A stretch of DNA of 64,000 nt from Bacteroidota bacterium (GTDB taxonomy: Bacteria; Bacteroidota; Ignavibacteria; UBA10030; SZUA-254). Location of the stretch: positions 79,420-143,419 of the forward strand of contig JAGVIE010000044.1 in the NCBI GenBank assembly GCA_020056225.1, read 5' to 3'. Below, in pieces: positions 47,218 to 57,027 of the stretch. A program made the position numbers and the translations under genes. How positions within the stretch are numbered: the first letter of the stretch is position 1; every line of letters begins with the position of its first letter. The notes under the pieces are model-generated. The model did not search any database, was not told the origin of the DNA, and saw only the letters and a program-made list of their open reading frames with translations.

Positions 47218-48650
47218 AAGTTCAGACAAAGTTAACTCTCTTACTTATCACGCTAAGCTTATGTGTGATCGCCGGATCTGGAATCTTCTCTACAATTTCG
47301 CTGGATACTTACTTTCATGATCGTCTCATCAACGAGCTGACGACACAAACAGATCAGGCAGAATTTGTTATCCGAACATTAGCCGAGCTCGACTCGGCAA
47401 AGTATTCACGTTTACAACAATACGCGAAATCTGCCAATTTGCGTATGACGCTAATCGACTCCAAAGGAAAAGTGATATTCGAATCTGATCTGCCTCTCGA
47501 TCAACTCGTTTCTGTCGAGAATCATAAGGATCGTCCCGAAGTACAGCAAGCCATTCGCTACGGGACCGGCACCAGCACAAGACACAGCGCAACGCTCAAT
47601 ATCGAAATGTTGTATTTTGCAAAGAAAATACTGCATCCTTTTTCACAGGCAACAGGTTTTATGGGTGCGTCCGTAATTAGAATCGGGGTCCCATTAACCC
47701 ATGTTAATGAAATCATGAATGATATCCGTTCAAAGATCCTAATCGTGAGTGTTCTTATTCTGATTATTGTCGTCGGCATTACAGTGATTGTCTCAAAACG
47801 TATCGCACGCCCAATAAAAGAAATGGCAAGAATCGCAGTTGAGATCCAGTCGGGCAATCTTGACAAAAGAATCGATGTTCGTTCAGGCGATGAGTTCGGG
47901 AAATTAGCTGAGAGCCTCAATAATATGGTAGACAAATTGAACCAAGACATAACGAAGCTCAAAAAACTCGAGCATATGCGTAGCGAATTTCTGGGAAATG
48001 TTTCTCACGAATTACGAACTCCGATATTTGCAGTCCAAGGAATGTTGGAAACTTTATTACAGGGGGCGCTGGATGATAAAAATGTTAATCACGATTTTAT
48101 TCAACGAGCACTCGGCAATACTCAGCGATTGAATACACTTTTAGGTGATTTAATAGAAATTTCTCGGATCGAATCCGGCGATATGAAAATGAGTTTCCGC
48201 TATTTTGAGATAAATGAATTTTTAAAATCAGTTGTCGGTGAGTTCAACAATTCTAATGCTACTCTTCAGATTCCAATCGCTATCGAAATACAATCTAAGC
48301 CGACCGAAGTATATGGTGATAAAGAAAGGTTGAGACAGGCACTGGTTAATCTTATAGATAACGCTCTGAAGTATAACATGCCGGGTGGGCGGGTAAAAGT
48401 TAAATACGAAATTCTTGATTCTTCGGTTCGAATAATTGTTGAAGATTCCGGTGTTGGAATCGCAGAAGAACATCTGCCGCGAATATTCGAACGGTTCTAC
48501 CGCGTTGATAAAGAACGCTCACGCGAAGCAGGCGGCACGGGACTTGGGCTTGCTATAGTAAAACATATCATCGAAGCACATGGGAGTAAAGTTGAAGTGC
48601 AAAGCGAAGTTGGAAAAGGAAGTGTATTTAGTTTTATTCTGAAAAGTTAA
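47214..48650 (+). CDS. phoR: PhoR-like sensor histidine kinase
   Basis: The 478-residue protein has two membrane segments (about 7-30 and 173-196) around a periplasmic sensor, a HAMP linker (SKRIARPIKEMARIAVEIQSGNL), a HisKA domain with the phospho-His in FLGNVSHELRTPIFAVQ, and a HATPase with NLIDNALKYN, EDSGVGIAEE and GGTGLGLAIVK. It pairs with the overlapping phoB-like gene. The large periplasmic loop differs from E. coli PhoR, so direct phosphate control is inferred from context. Confidence 0.85.
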   Translation: MKVQTKLTLLLITLSLCVIAGSGIFSTISLDTYFHDRLINELTTQTDQAEFVIRTLAELDSAKYSRLQQYAKSANLRMTLIDSKGKVIFESDLPLDQLVSVENHKDRPEVQQAIRYGTGTSTRHSATLNIEMLYFAKKILHPFSQATGFMGASVIRIGVPLTHVNEIMNDIRSKILIVSVLILIIVVGITVIVSKRIARPIKEMARIAVEIQSGNLDKRIDVRSGDEFGKLAESLNNMVDKLNQDITKLKKLEHMRSEFLGNVSHELRTPIFAVQGMLETLLQGALDDKNVNHDFIQRALGNTQRLNTLLGDLIEISRIESGDMKMSFRYFEINEFLKSVVGEFNNSNATLQIPIAIEIQSKPTEVYGDKERLRQALVNLIDNALKYNMPGGRVKVKYEILDSSVRIIVEDSGVGIAEEHLPRIFERFYRVDKERSREAGGTGLGLAIVKHIIEAHGSKVEVQSEVGKGSVFSFILKS

Positions 48651-48691
48651 TATACTCTCCCGCGGCATAACACTTAACTGAAATGAATAAT

Positions 48692-49381
48692 TTATTGCTC
48701 AATCGATAATCTGTAACCGATACCAGATTCAGTTAATAATAATTTGGGATTAGAAGGATCCATTTCGAGCTTTTTCCTTAACTGGGCAACATAAATCCGC
48801 GAATATTGACTTTCTTCCTCAAATGTGGGACCCCATATTTCTTTTAAAATATATCGATGAGTTAGAACTTTACCGGCATTGCGAACGAATAGAGTTAACA
48901 AAGAATATTCTGTCGGTGTAAGTTTTATAACCTCTCCATTCTTCTTAACAATTCTGTTTGCAAGATCAACGTAGAGTGAACCACCTTGAAAAATAGTTCC
49001 TTGTTCTGTCATTTGACTGTGACGAAGCGCGGTACGAACACGTGCTAAAAGCTCGCCAGAACGGAACGGTTTTGTCAGATAATCGTCCGCTCCTGCATCG
49101 AGTGCCGAAATAATATCCTGCTCGCTCGCACGCACCGACAAAATAATAATTGAGAATGTAGCCCATTCTCTAAGTTTCTTTAGAACCTCAATGCCATCCA
49201 TATCCGGCAAACCCAAATCCAAAATTACAATCTCCGGGCGAACCATGGCAACCTGCTGTAAGCCATCTCCTCCGGATGTTGCAAGATGAACCTTGTATCC
49301 AGCAGCTTCAAGTGTTATCTGCAAAAGACGCCGTATCTGTATTTCATCATCAATAACAAGAACCGACGATTGATTACTCAT
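48692..49381 (-). CDS. kdpE: KdpE response regulator
   Basis: The 229-residue OmpR-class regulator has the receiver aspartate in VILDLGLPDMDG and the DNA-binding wing ending TESGIGYRLSIEQ. It follows kdpD by two bases and ends the kdp cluster, so it should activate kdp transcription at low potassium or low turgor. It converges on phoR. Confidence 0.92.
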   Translation of the reverse strand: MSNQSSVLVIDDEIQIRRLLQITLEAAGYKVHLATSGGDGLQQVAMVRPEIVILDLGLPDMDGIEVLKKLREWATFSIIILSVRASEQDIISALDAGADDYLTKPFRSGELLARVRTALRHSQMTEQGTIFQGGSLYVDLANRIVKKNGEVIKLTPTEYSLLTLFVRNAGKVLTHRYILKEIWGPTFEEESQYSRIYVAQLRKKLEMDPSNPKLLLTESGIGYRLSIEQ

Positions 49382-49383
49382 AT

Positions 49384-52059
49384 TTAATCTTTCACAACAT
49401 TTTGATTGAGAAATTGCATGGGGAATCTAATTGTAAATTGAGCTCCACCTTCTTTTCTATTTTCAACTTTGATAGTGCCGTTATGTGCCGCAACAAAACC
49501 CTGAACAATTGACAATCCAAGACCCGTCCCACCGGCTTTGCTACCCGGAACCCGGTAGAATTTTTCAAAGATTCTCTGTAACGCTTCTTTAGGGAAACCG
49601 GGACCATTATCGGAAATAATGAGTACGCATTCCTGTCCATCGACAAAAGCCCGAATCTGAATATTGGAATCCGTCGGTGTATACAACGATGCGTTGTGAA
49701 GTAGGTTTGTAATAATTTGTTCTATAAGAACGAAATCTAATTTGACTAACGGCATATCCGGTGATACATCAACAATAATTTTGTGCTTTGATAATTCCCG
49801 GTCAAGTTTTCGTAATGCTGTGTTTATCAAATCATTAATATCACACCAATCAAGTGCAGGTTTGATTCTACCCGATTCAAGCCGCGTCATGTCTAAAAGA
49901 TTATCGATCAAACGATTTAACCGTTCGGCGGCAGTATGGATTTCGTTGGTAAGATTTTCCTTTACTTCAGCATTGCTCGCAGTTCTGTCCTCTAACATGG
50001 TTTCCGATGCACTTACGATTGCTGCTATCGGCGTGCGAAGCTCGTGTGAAATAGAGTTGAAAAGTGTTTTGTATAATTGCTCGGATTCAACGAATGCGAC
50101 AGATTTTTGTGCGATCTCATTGAGTTGTTCACGTTCAAGTGTGGATGCAATTTGACTGATAAAATTTTGCAATAATGTATCTTGGTCATTAGTTAGTTGC
50201 TGGCTTCGATTGAATTTTACACCTATAACACCGAGTGAATAACGCGGACCCGACATCGGACAGTAAGTAGCTTGTGCGAATGGAAGAGTATCCGTAAACT
50301 TGCCGGCTTTCTTTTCGTTCCAATAGACCCAAACAGCAACGCTGAACTCTTTTTCGTCTACTTCGAATGTACTTACTTGATGTGCTTTTGTGAATATATC
50401 TCCATCTACATCACTCAGGAAGACAGTCACTTCAGCATCGAAAAACTTCTTAATGTTTGATACAACTGCACGCGCAACTTCATCCTGTCCTCTTGCACTC
50501 GACAAATCTTTTGTGAGACTGTATAAGGCAACGGCTCGTTCTTCACGCTGTCGCACGGCTTTTTCTCTTGCGCGAATGCGTGCTGTTAATGTTCCGGTAA
50601 TTGCTGCAATAGCAAAATAGGTTATCACCATAAGAATATCCTGCCCAGATGCTATAGCGAAAGTAAAGCGAGGAGGTATGAAGAAAAAGTCCCACACTAA
50701 CGCACCCCAAGCGGCTGCAATAATCACGGGACCTGCACTAAGTTTTAGCGGAAGCAGCGCAACAGTAAGAAGCAGAATCAACGATACAGTTTGATAGCCC
50801 AGGAATGAAGTGACTGGATAGCACAGCATCGCGATAACGCTTACAGCAGCTACTGCGGCAATATATTGAAGAAAGTTGGATTGTATTTCTGGGAAATGAC
50901 TCGGTTTTGATTTTACTGATGATTCTTCAGTACCTCCAACCACGTATATATCAAGGTCGCCGCTTTTTTCAATGACCCGGTCAAGCAGGTTTTTTCTAAA
51001 GGAAAACAATCGTTGTGGTTTTCCAAGTAAAATTTGAGTGGCATTTTGCTCGCCTGCTACTCGTACAAGTGCTTGCGCAATTTCTTCGTCGGCAGTTGTA
51101 ATTATCTCAGCACCAAGTTCTTGAGCAAGTTTAATGTTCTTTGCAAGTTGTGCTTTATTAGATTCGGAAAGAGGTTTTGCAGTCTCAACGGTAACGGCGA
51201 CAAGTGAAGCATTCATCGTGTATGCCATACGTCGTGCCCAACGAATCAACGATGCGCTCTGCGGGCTCTGACTTATGCCGACGAGTAAACGCTGTCCTGA
51301 TTTCCATGGACCGGAAATCCTTTGCGCCTGCATATAATCCCGTAACTGGTGATCCACTCGTTCGGCGGTAAGACGCAAAGCCATCTCACGCAATGCAGTT
51401 AGATTTCCCTTGCGGAAAAAATTCTGGATCGCTTGCTGTGAACGTTCAGGTGTGTAAACTTTTCCTTCTGATAACCGTTTCAACAGTTCAGCGGGTGGGA
51501 TATCGATGATTTCAACTTCATCTGCCTGATCGAACATTGAATCGGGGACAGTTTCTCGGATAGTTGAGCCGGTAATTTGTGCTACGGTATCGGCGCGGCT
51601 TTCAAGATGTTGGACGTTGATTGTTGAATAGACATCGATGCCATTGTTGAGGAGCTCTTGAACGTCTTGATATCGCTTCGTGTGCCTGCTGCCGGGTGCG
51701 TTCGTATGTGCAAGCTCATCAACAAGAACAAGCTTTGGTTTGCGAAAAAGGATTGCATCGAGATCCATTTCCTCAAGAAAAGTTCCGCGGTACTCGAGTT
51801 TCTTTCGAGGAATGACTATCAGACCTTGCAATAGCGATTCTGTCTCAACTCGCTTGTGTGTCTCAACATAACCAACTACCACATCGATGCCCTTCGACTT
51901 TGCCTCGTGTGCTGCCTTGAGCATATCGTATGTTTTACCCACACCTGCGCACATGCCGAAGAAAATCTTCAGCTTTGCCTTTGTTGCTTTCTCCTCTTCC
52001 TTCTTCAAGGAAGCGATAAGAGCATCAGGATCAGGGCGGATTTGATCAAGTGACTGCAT
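49384..52059 (-). CDS. kdpD: KdpD sensor histidine kinase
   Basis: The 891-residue protein has the KdpD N-terminal domain with Walker A (FFGMCAGVGKTY), a universal-stress-like domain (LLVGISQSPQSASLIRWARRMA), four close membrane segments (about 410-500), a GAF region, HisKA (FNSISHELRTPIAAI) and HATPase (DNGPGFP, GTGLGLSIVQGF). I use ATG 52059 because MQSLDQIRPDPDALIASLK matches the usual KdpD start. The frame is open to 52104, where an ATG overlaps kdpC and could be coupled to it; both are possible. Confidence 0.92.
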   Translation of the reverse strand: MQSLDQIRPDPDALIASLKKEEEKATKAKLKIFFGMCAGVGKTYDMLKAAHEAKSKGIDVVVGYVETHKRVETESLLQGLIVIPRKKLEYRGTFLEEMDLDAILFRKPKLVLVDELAHTNAPGSRHTKRYQDVQELLNNGIDVYSTINVQHLESRADTVAQITGSTIRETVPDSMFDQADEVEIIDIPPAELLKRLSEGKVYTPERSQQAIQNFFRKGNLTALREMALRLTAERVDHQLRDYMQAQRISGPWKSGQRLLVGISQSPQSASLIRWARRMAYTMNASLVAVTVETAKPLSESNKAQLAKNIKLAQELGAEIITTADEEIAQALVRVAGEQNATQILLGKPQRLFSFRKNLLDRVIEKSGDLDIYVVGGTEESSVKSKPSHFPEIQSNFLQYIAAVAAVSVIAMLCYPVTSFLGYQTVSLILLLTVALLPLKLSAGPVIIAAAWGALVWDFFFIPPRFTFAIASGQDILMVITYFAIAAITGTLTARIRAREKAVRQREERAVALYSLTKDLSSARGQDEVARAVVSNIKKFFDAEVTVFLSDVDGDIFTKAHQVSTFEVDEKEFSVAVWVYWNEKKAGKFTDTLPFAQATYCPMSGPRYSLGVIGVKFNRSQQLTNDQDTLLQNFISQIASTLEREQLNEIAQKSVAFVESEQLYKTLFNSISHELRTPIAAIVSASETMLEDRTASNAEVKENLTNEIHTAAERLNRLIDNLLDMTRLESGRIKPALDWCDINDLINTALRKLDRELSKHKIIVDVSPDMPLVKLDFVLIEQIITNLLHNASLYTPTDSNIQIRAFVDGQECVLIISDNGPGFPKEALQRIFEKFYRVPGSKAGGTGLGLSIVQGFVAAHNGTIKVENRKEGGAQFTIRFPMQFLNQNVVKD

Positions 52060-52090
52060 CAATGGAATATAATAATTCCCTCCCTCACAT

Positions 52091-52672
52091 TCACTTCTTC
52101 TCATCCAACGCGAGATTCAACTTTAGTACATTCACCCTTGGTTCACCCAAAAACCCAAATTGCGGTGCTTCTATGTGATTTTGGACGAGCGTTTTGAGCA
52201 ACGCTTTCTTCTGCTCATCAAAACCACGGGCTTGAGCAATGCGATCTAATTGCAAGGATGCAGCTTCGTGACTTATATGCGGATCGATGCCGCTGCCAGA
52301 AGCAAAGAGCATCTCTGTCGGCACGATTGTGTTCGGGGGGAGAAAATTCTTTTCGATAAAATGTTTCCGCCGTTCTTCGACAAAATCCTTCAACGCTTTG
52401 CTTGTTGGTCCCAGATTGCTTGCGCCCGAAGGAAGCGGATTGTAATCAATTGCCGACGGACGGCCCCAAAAGTATTTGTCACTCTGAAATTTCTGTGCAA
52501 TTAATTCAGAGCCAATAACTTCACCTTTTTTTTCTATCATGCTGCCGTTGGATTTGTTCGGGAAAACTAATTGAGCAATAACTGTCATCAATACCGGATA
52601 AAGAACGCCGGCAAGGATTGTCATAATCGCTAAAATTTTGATCGAAGAAATTATCTGAGTCTTTAACTGCAT
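52091..52672 (-). CDS. kdpC: potassium-transporting ATPase subunit KdpC
   Basis: The 193-residue protein has one N-terminal membrane segment (about 9-30) and the KdpC periplasmic signature: GSELIAQKFQSDKYFWGRPSAIDYNPLPSGASNLGPTS, ASGSGIDPHISHEAA and the terminal LNLALDEKK. It helps ATP binding and assembly of the KdpFABC pump. Its ATG overlaps the stop of a small gene (TAATG) that separates it from kdpB, an unusual arrangement. Confidence 0.95.
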   Translation of the reverse strand: MQLKTQIISSIKILAIMTILAGVLYPVLMTVIAQLVFPNKSNGSMIEKKGEVIGSELIAQKFQSDKYFWGRPSAIDYNPLPSGASNLGPTSKALKDFVEERRKHFIEKNFLPPNTIVPTEMLFASGSGIDPHISHEAASLQLDRIAQARGFDEQKKALLKTLVQNHIEAPQFGFLGEPRVNVLKLNLALDEKK

Positions 52673-52848
52673 TATGGCTTGCTCTGAATACTTTTTACTG
52701 TATCTGTAGAAGTTGTGTCAACTAAATCAAAACTTTTCCATACTAGTTTGGGGGGATCAGTAAGATTTGTGTGAAGGAATGATTCTATAATTATGACTAT
52801 CAAGATTGCAAAAATCAAACAATAGAGAGGACATATTTTGTTTTTCAT
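52672..52848 (-). CDS. 58-residue membrane protein inside the kdp operon
   Basis: Between kdpB and kdpC a frame from ATG 52848 encodes 58 residues: a short basic start (MKNKICPLYC), a strongly hydrophobic helix (LIFAILIVIIIESF, residues 11-24) and a polar tail (TNLTDPPKLVWKSFDLVDTTSTDT). GGAA precedes the ATG by nine bases, and its TAA overlaps the kdpC ATG (TAATG), so it is fitted into the operon's translational coupling. It is not KdpF, which is present separately. Function unknown; an accessory pump subunit or regulator is possible. Confidence 0.65.
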   Translation of the reverse strand: MKNKICPLYCLIFAILIVIIIESFLHTNLTDPPKLVWKSFDLVDTTSTDTVKSIQSKP

Positions 52849-52861
52849 AAAAATGATTCCG

Positions 52862-54964
52862 CTATATTAAATTAATCCAGTTTATAACAATATCAATCAA
52901 TTTGATGCCGATGAACGGTGCAATCAAGCCGCCTACACCGTAGATCAAAATGTTTTTTCTGAGAACTGCGCTTGCACCAATTGCGCGATACTTTACGCCA
53001 CGCAGTGCCAGAGGAATCAGCGATATGATAATGAGAGCATTGAAAATCACTGCGCTCAGAACTGCACTCTCTGGCGATGCCAGTTTCATAATATTCAGCG
53101 CTGAAAGCGGACCGGCGCTTCCATTCACCGCATATAATGTTCCGGTGATTGCAGGAATAATTGCAAAATATTTCGCCACATCGTTCGCTATGCTGAACGT
53201 CGTGAGTGCGCCGCGCGTCATAAGAAGCTTCTTGCCGGTCTCTACAACTTCGATTAGTTTGGTCGGATTGCTGTCAAGGTCTACCATATTCCCTGCCTCG
53301 CGTGCTGCCTGCGTGCCGCTGTTCATCGCAATACCAACATCGGCTTGTGCAAGTGCCGGTGCATCATTAGTGCCGTCACCGATCATTCCGACTAACCGTC
53401 CGTTTGCTTGCTCTTCACGGATTAGGTTCAATTTATCTTCCGGTTTCGCTTGAGCAATAAAATCATCAACACCTGCTTCAGCGGCAATCGCCGCAGCGGT
53501 CAGCGGATTATCTCCGGTGATCATCACGGTCCTGATTCCCATCTTTCGCAACTGAGCGAAGCGCTCTTTGATTCCACCCTTCACCACGTCTTTCAATCTG
53601 ATAGCTCCGAGAACTTCATTGTTTTCTGAAACAACCAATGGCGTCGATCCTTGATGAGCGATTTCTTCTACTATTTTTTGTAATACCTGAGGAAAAAATT
53701 TCCCGTTTTGTTTCAATAAAGATTTTATGGCTTCCGATGAACCTTTTCGAATAATGCGCTGTGCAATTCCATCTCTTGCCGGAATATCAACACCGCTCAT
53801 TTGGGTTTGAGCAGTGAAAGGAACAAAATGTGCGGCAATATCCGATACCGTTCTGCCACGCAGCCCATATTTTTCTTTTGCGAGCACTACAATAGACCGG
53901 CCTTCGGGTGTTTCATCGGCGAGCGAAGAGAGCTGTGCAGCATCGGCGAGCCGCTCATTTGAAATTCCGTCAGCCGGGATAAATTCAGTTGCCATGCGAT
54001 TGCCAAAAGTGATTGTGCCGGTCTTGTCGAGCAATAGAACGTCTACGTCTCCTGCTGCCTCCGCCGCACGACCACTGGTTGCGATAACGTTCTGGCGAAT
54101 TAACCGATCCATGCCGCTGATTCCGATTGCACTCAATAATCCGCCGATTGTTGTAGGAATTAAGCACACCAATAACGAAACGAGAATGGGCAGTGTTACG
54201 AGGTTTTGTGTGGATTGACCGGACGCGGAAACACTATACTGTACAAATGCCGGCAAAGAAGAGACCGCAAGAAGAAAAATTATCGAGAGAGCTGAAAGCA
54301 AAATCGTAAGAGCAATTTCGTTTGGCGTTTTCTGTCGCTTTGATCCTTCAACGAGCGAGATAATCCTATCGAGAAAAGTGTTCCCTTGTTCAGATGTAAT
54401 CTGGATAAGAATTTTATCGCTCAGTACTTTTGTCCCGCCCGTTACTGCACTCCTATCGTCTCCGCTTTCACGAATAACAGGTGCAGATTCACCAGTAATT
54501 GCAGATTCATCAACGCTCGCAATGCCTTCGATAACAATTCCGTCTGCAGGTATAACATCTCCTGCTTCACAAATGACAATTTCACCCTTTCGCAGTGATG
54601 ATGCATTTATGAGAGCGATTCCACCATTCGATTTTACCTTTGCAACAATCTGATTGCGCTGGTTACGTAAAGCGTTGGCTTGCGCTTTACCTCGGCCTTC
54701 AGCAATTGCTTCAGCAAAGTTGGCAAACAGCACCGTAAACCATAACCAAACCGTAATTTGAAAATTGAATGCTGAAAAATATCCACCAATCATGTCCTCG
54801 ATTAAAATATAAGTAGTTATGACAGAACCGACTGCCACCAAAAACATAACAGGATTCTTAATAAGCAAATTGGGATGAAATTTTTTGAATGAATCTTTCA
54901 ACGCCTGAAGAATAATTACCTTGTCGAAAAGTGCAGTCGGTTTGATATTTAATGATTGATCCAT
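52862..54964 (-). CDS. kdpB: potassium-transporting ATPase catalytic subunit KdpB
   Basis: The 700-residue P-type ATPase shows the phosphatase loop TGESAPVI, the phosphorylation site [16 protein letters not shown] and the hinge [31 protein letters not shown], with seven membrane segments. It hydrolyses ATP to drive potassium uptake through KdpA. It follows kdpA by five bases. Confidence 0.97.
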   Translation of the reverse strand: MDQSLNIKPTALFDKVIILQALKDSFKKFHPNLLIKNPVMFLVAVGSVITTYILIEDMIGGYFSAFNFQITVWLWFTVLFANFAEAIAEGRGKAQANALRNQRNQIVAKVKSNGGIALINASSLRKGEIVICEAGDVIPADGIVIEGIASVDESAITGESAPVIRESGDDRSAVTGGTKVLSDKILIQITSEQGNTFLDRIISLVEGSKRQKTPNEIALTILLSALSIIFLLAVSSLPAFVQYSVSASGQSTQNLVTLPILVSLLVCLIPTTIGGLLSAIGISGMDRLIRQNVIATSGRAAEAAGDVDVLLLDKTGTITFGNRMATEFIPADGISNERLADAAQLSSLADETPEGRSIVVLAKEKYGLRGRTVSDIAAHFVPFTAQTQMSGVDIPARDGIAQRIIRKGSSEAIKSLLKQNGKFFPQVLQKIVEEIAHQGSTPLVVSENNEVLGAIRLKDVVKGGIKERFAQLRKMGIRTVMITGDNPLTAAAIAAEAGVDDFIAQAKPEDKLNLIREEQANGRLVGMIGDGTNDAPALAQADVGIAMNSGTQAAREAGNMVDLDSNPTKLIEVVETGKKLLMTRGALTTFSIANDVAKYFAIIPAITGTLYAVNGSAGPLSALNIMKLASPESAVLSAVIFNALIIISLIPLALRGVKYRAIGASAVLRKNILIYGVGGLIAPFIGIKLIDIVINWINLI

Positions 54965-54969
54965 AAGAT

Positions 54970-56664
54970 TCAGAAACTTTGCCCTTTTAACATAAGAAGA
55001 TGCTCTACAATCGGACCAAGTGAAAGAGCCGGGAAGAATGTCAATGCACCTACAATAAGGATTACACCAATTAACAGCAGAGCAAAAAGAAACGTGTCCG
55101 TCTTGAACGTACCCGATGATGCTGGAATTATTTTCTTCCGTGCTAAACTGCCCGCTATGGCGAGCATCGGAACAAGCACGCCAAATCGTCCGATCAGCAT
55201 GCCTATTGCCATCGTGATATTATAAAAGAGAGTATTTGTGTTTAGTCCGGCGAATGCACTGCCATTATTTCCTGCGGCTGATGTAAACGCATAAAGAATC
55301 TCAGAAAAACCGTGAGGACCTGAGTTACCCAAACTCGATAATCCTACATTCATCACTGAGCTAATTGCCGAAAATACTAATATTACTGCACACGGGGCAA
55401 GGACAGCAAGAACAGCCATCTTAACTTCGAATGCTTCAATTTTCTTTCCAAGATATTCAGGTGTGCGACCGACCATAAGTCCGGCAATGAAAACGGTAAG
55501 TACGACAAAGACCAGCATTCCATACATTCCTGCACCCACTCCTCCGAAAATAATTTCTCCCAACATAATGTTCAACAATGCAATAAACCCGGAAAGCGGT
55601 GTAAGACTGTCGTGCATTGCATTTACTGATCCGTTAGATGCACTTGTAGTTGCAACTGACCATAGTACACTGTTGGTAACACCAAAACGAGTTTCTTTTC
55701 CTTCCATTCCTGCAGAGGTTTGTGACACTGGATTGGAATGGTATTCTGACCAAAGAGAGATTGTTAAGAGCACAACGAAAAGAAACATCATACAACCCCA
55801 CAATGTCCAACCCTGACGTGTTGAGCCGACCATCTTGCCATAAGTATAAACTAAGGCCGAAGGAATAAGAAGTATTGCCAGCATTTCAAGAAAGTTACTA
55901 AATGGAGTGGGATTCTCAAACGGATGAGCACTGTTAGAGTTAAAAAAACCACCACCGTTTGTTCCAAGTTGCTTAATGGCAATCTGTGAAGCCGCCGGAC
56001 CAAGCGGAATAGTTTGTTGAGCACCTTCGAGAGTTGTCACCACTTTATAATTTGAAAACGTTTGCACTACACCTTGACCGGCAAACAAGATCGTAAAGAG
56101 GATTGCGAGTGGTAAGAGAACGTAAATTGTTGGTCGAATTAAATCCACCCAAAAATTCCCAATGTCGTTTGCAGTTTTCCTAACGATACCACGAATCAAT
56201 GCAATCATCACGGCAATGCCTGTTGCAGCGCTAAGAAAATTCTGGACTATCAGCCCTGCCATCTGGACAAGATAGCTCAGAGTCGTCTCACCTGCATAAG
56301 ATTGCCAGTTGGTATTTGTCATAAAGCTTACCGCCGTGTTTAATGAAAGATCCCATGAAACATTTGGCAATCCTTGAGAATTTAGTGGAAGAGATGATTG
56401 AAATAGTTGCAGCAAGAACAGTATGAAGAAGCCAAAAAAATTGAAGATCAATAACGCAACCGCATAAGTCTTCCAATCCATGCCGTTTGCAGAAATAATG
56501 CCTCCGAGTTTGTAGATAAAATTTTCCGGCTTACTGAAAACGGGAGTCAGAAAGTTCTTCTCACCGGCAAAAACTCGAGCCATGTAGCCGCCAAGCAGAG
56601 GAGTAAGAATTGTTAGCGCTACAAGGTAGAACACTACCTGACCAATATCATAAAATGTAAACAT
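54970..56664 (-). CDS. kdpA: potassium-transporting ATPase channel subunit KdpA
   Basis: The 564-residue protein has about ten membrane segments and the KdpA filter regions: [37 protein letters not shown] and [16 protein letters not shown]. It forms the K+-selective pore of the pump. The gene lies four bases after kdpF. Confidence 0.97.
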   Translation of the reverse strand: MFTFYDIGQVVFYLVALTILTPLLGGYMARVFAGEKNFLTPVFSKPENFIYKLGGIISANGMDWKTYAVALLIFNFFGFFILFLLQLFQSSLPLNSQGLPNVSWDLSLNTAVSFMTNTNWQSYAGETTLSYLVQMAGLIVQNFLSAATGIAVMIALIRGIVRKTANDIGNFWVDLIRPTIYVLLPLAILFTILFAGQGVVQTFSNYKVVTTLEGAQQTIPLGPAASQIAIKQLGTNGGGFFNSNSAHPFENPTPFSNFLEMLAILLIPSALVYTYGKMVGSTRQGWTLWGCMMFLFVVLLTISLWSEYHSNPVSQTSAGMEGKETRFGVTNSVLWSVATTSASNGSVNAMHDSLTPLSGFIALLNIMLGEIIFGGVGAGMYGMLVFVVLTVFIAGLMVGRTPEYLGKKIEAFEVKMAVLAVLAPCAVILVFSAISSVMNVGLSSLGNSGPHGFSEILYAFTSAAGNNGSAFAGLNTNTLFYNITMAIGMLIGRFGVLVPMLAIAGSLARKKIIPASSGTFKTDTFLFALLLIGVILIVGALTFFPALSLGPIVEHLLMLKGQSF

Positions 56665-56668
56665 GACG

Positions 56669-56746
56669 TTAGAACTTTTCCGGCTTTAGAAGAGTATAGA
56701 CAAGATATCCGAGTATGAGTACAGCAACTATCGCGGCAATAACCAT
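56669..56746 (-). CDS. kdpF: KdpF small subunit
   Basis: A 25-residue frame from ATG 56746, preceded by AAGGAG, reads MVIAAIVAVLILGYLVYTLL and ends KPEKF. A single hydrophobic helix ending in a Tyr-x-Leu-Leu-Lys-Pro-Glu-Lys-Phe tail is the KdpF pattern. KdpF stabilises the KdpABC complex. It is the first gene of the operon and is easily missed because of its size. Confidence 0.9.
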   Translation of the reverse strand: MVIAAIVAVLILGYLVYTLLKPEKF

Positions 56747-56926
56747 GTTTTCTCCTTATTCATAACGAGAGTAATATCAAGAACAGAAACAATAAAGTAA
56801 ATGAAGAAAGTGTAAAAAGGCAGGAACAATGTGTAAAAAATTTATAAAAATGGTCAAAATATCTTAGGAAAATCTCCTATATTTACACCAAATCCTCATT
56901 ATATAAAGGATAGATCGCTTCTGCTT

Positions 56927-56984
56927 TCTTAACAATTTCATAACCTCGTCGTAACCTCCGCGTAATATCCATTCTCTATATTTG
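56927..56984 (+). promoter_or_regulatory. PHO-box-like array and promoter of porin-pstS
   Basis: Four copies of a (C/T)(A/G)TAAcct-like unit place TAA at 56930, 56941, 56952 and 56963, exactly 11 bp apart, the phasing of PhoB-binding direct repeats. Twelve bases later TATATTTG (56977-56984) fits the TAnnTTTG -7 element. The array thus occupies the place of a -33 box, as at PhoB-activated promoters. Confidence 0.6.
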
Positions 56985-57027
56985 TATCGATGCTAATTAA
57001 CATCTATTACAAATTATCGGAGATTTA

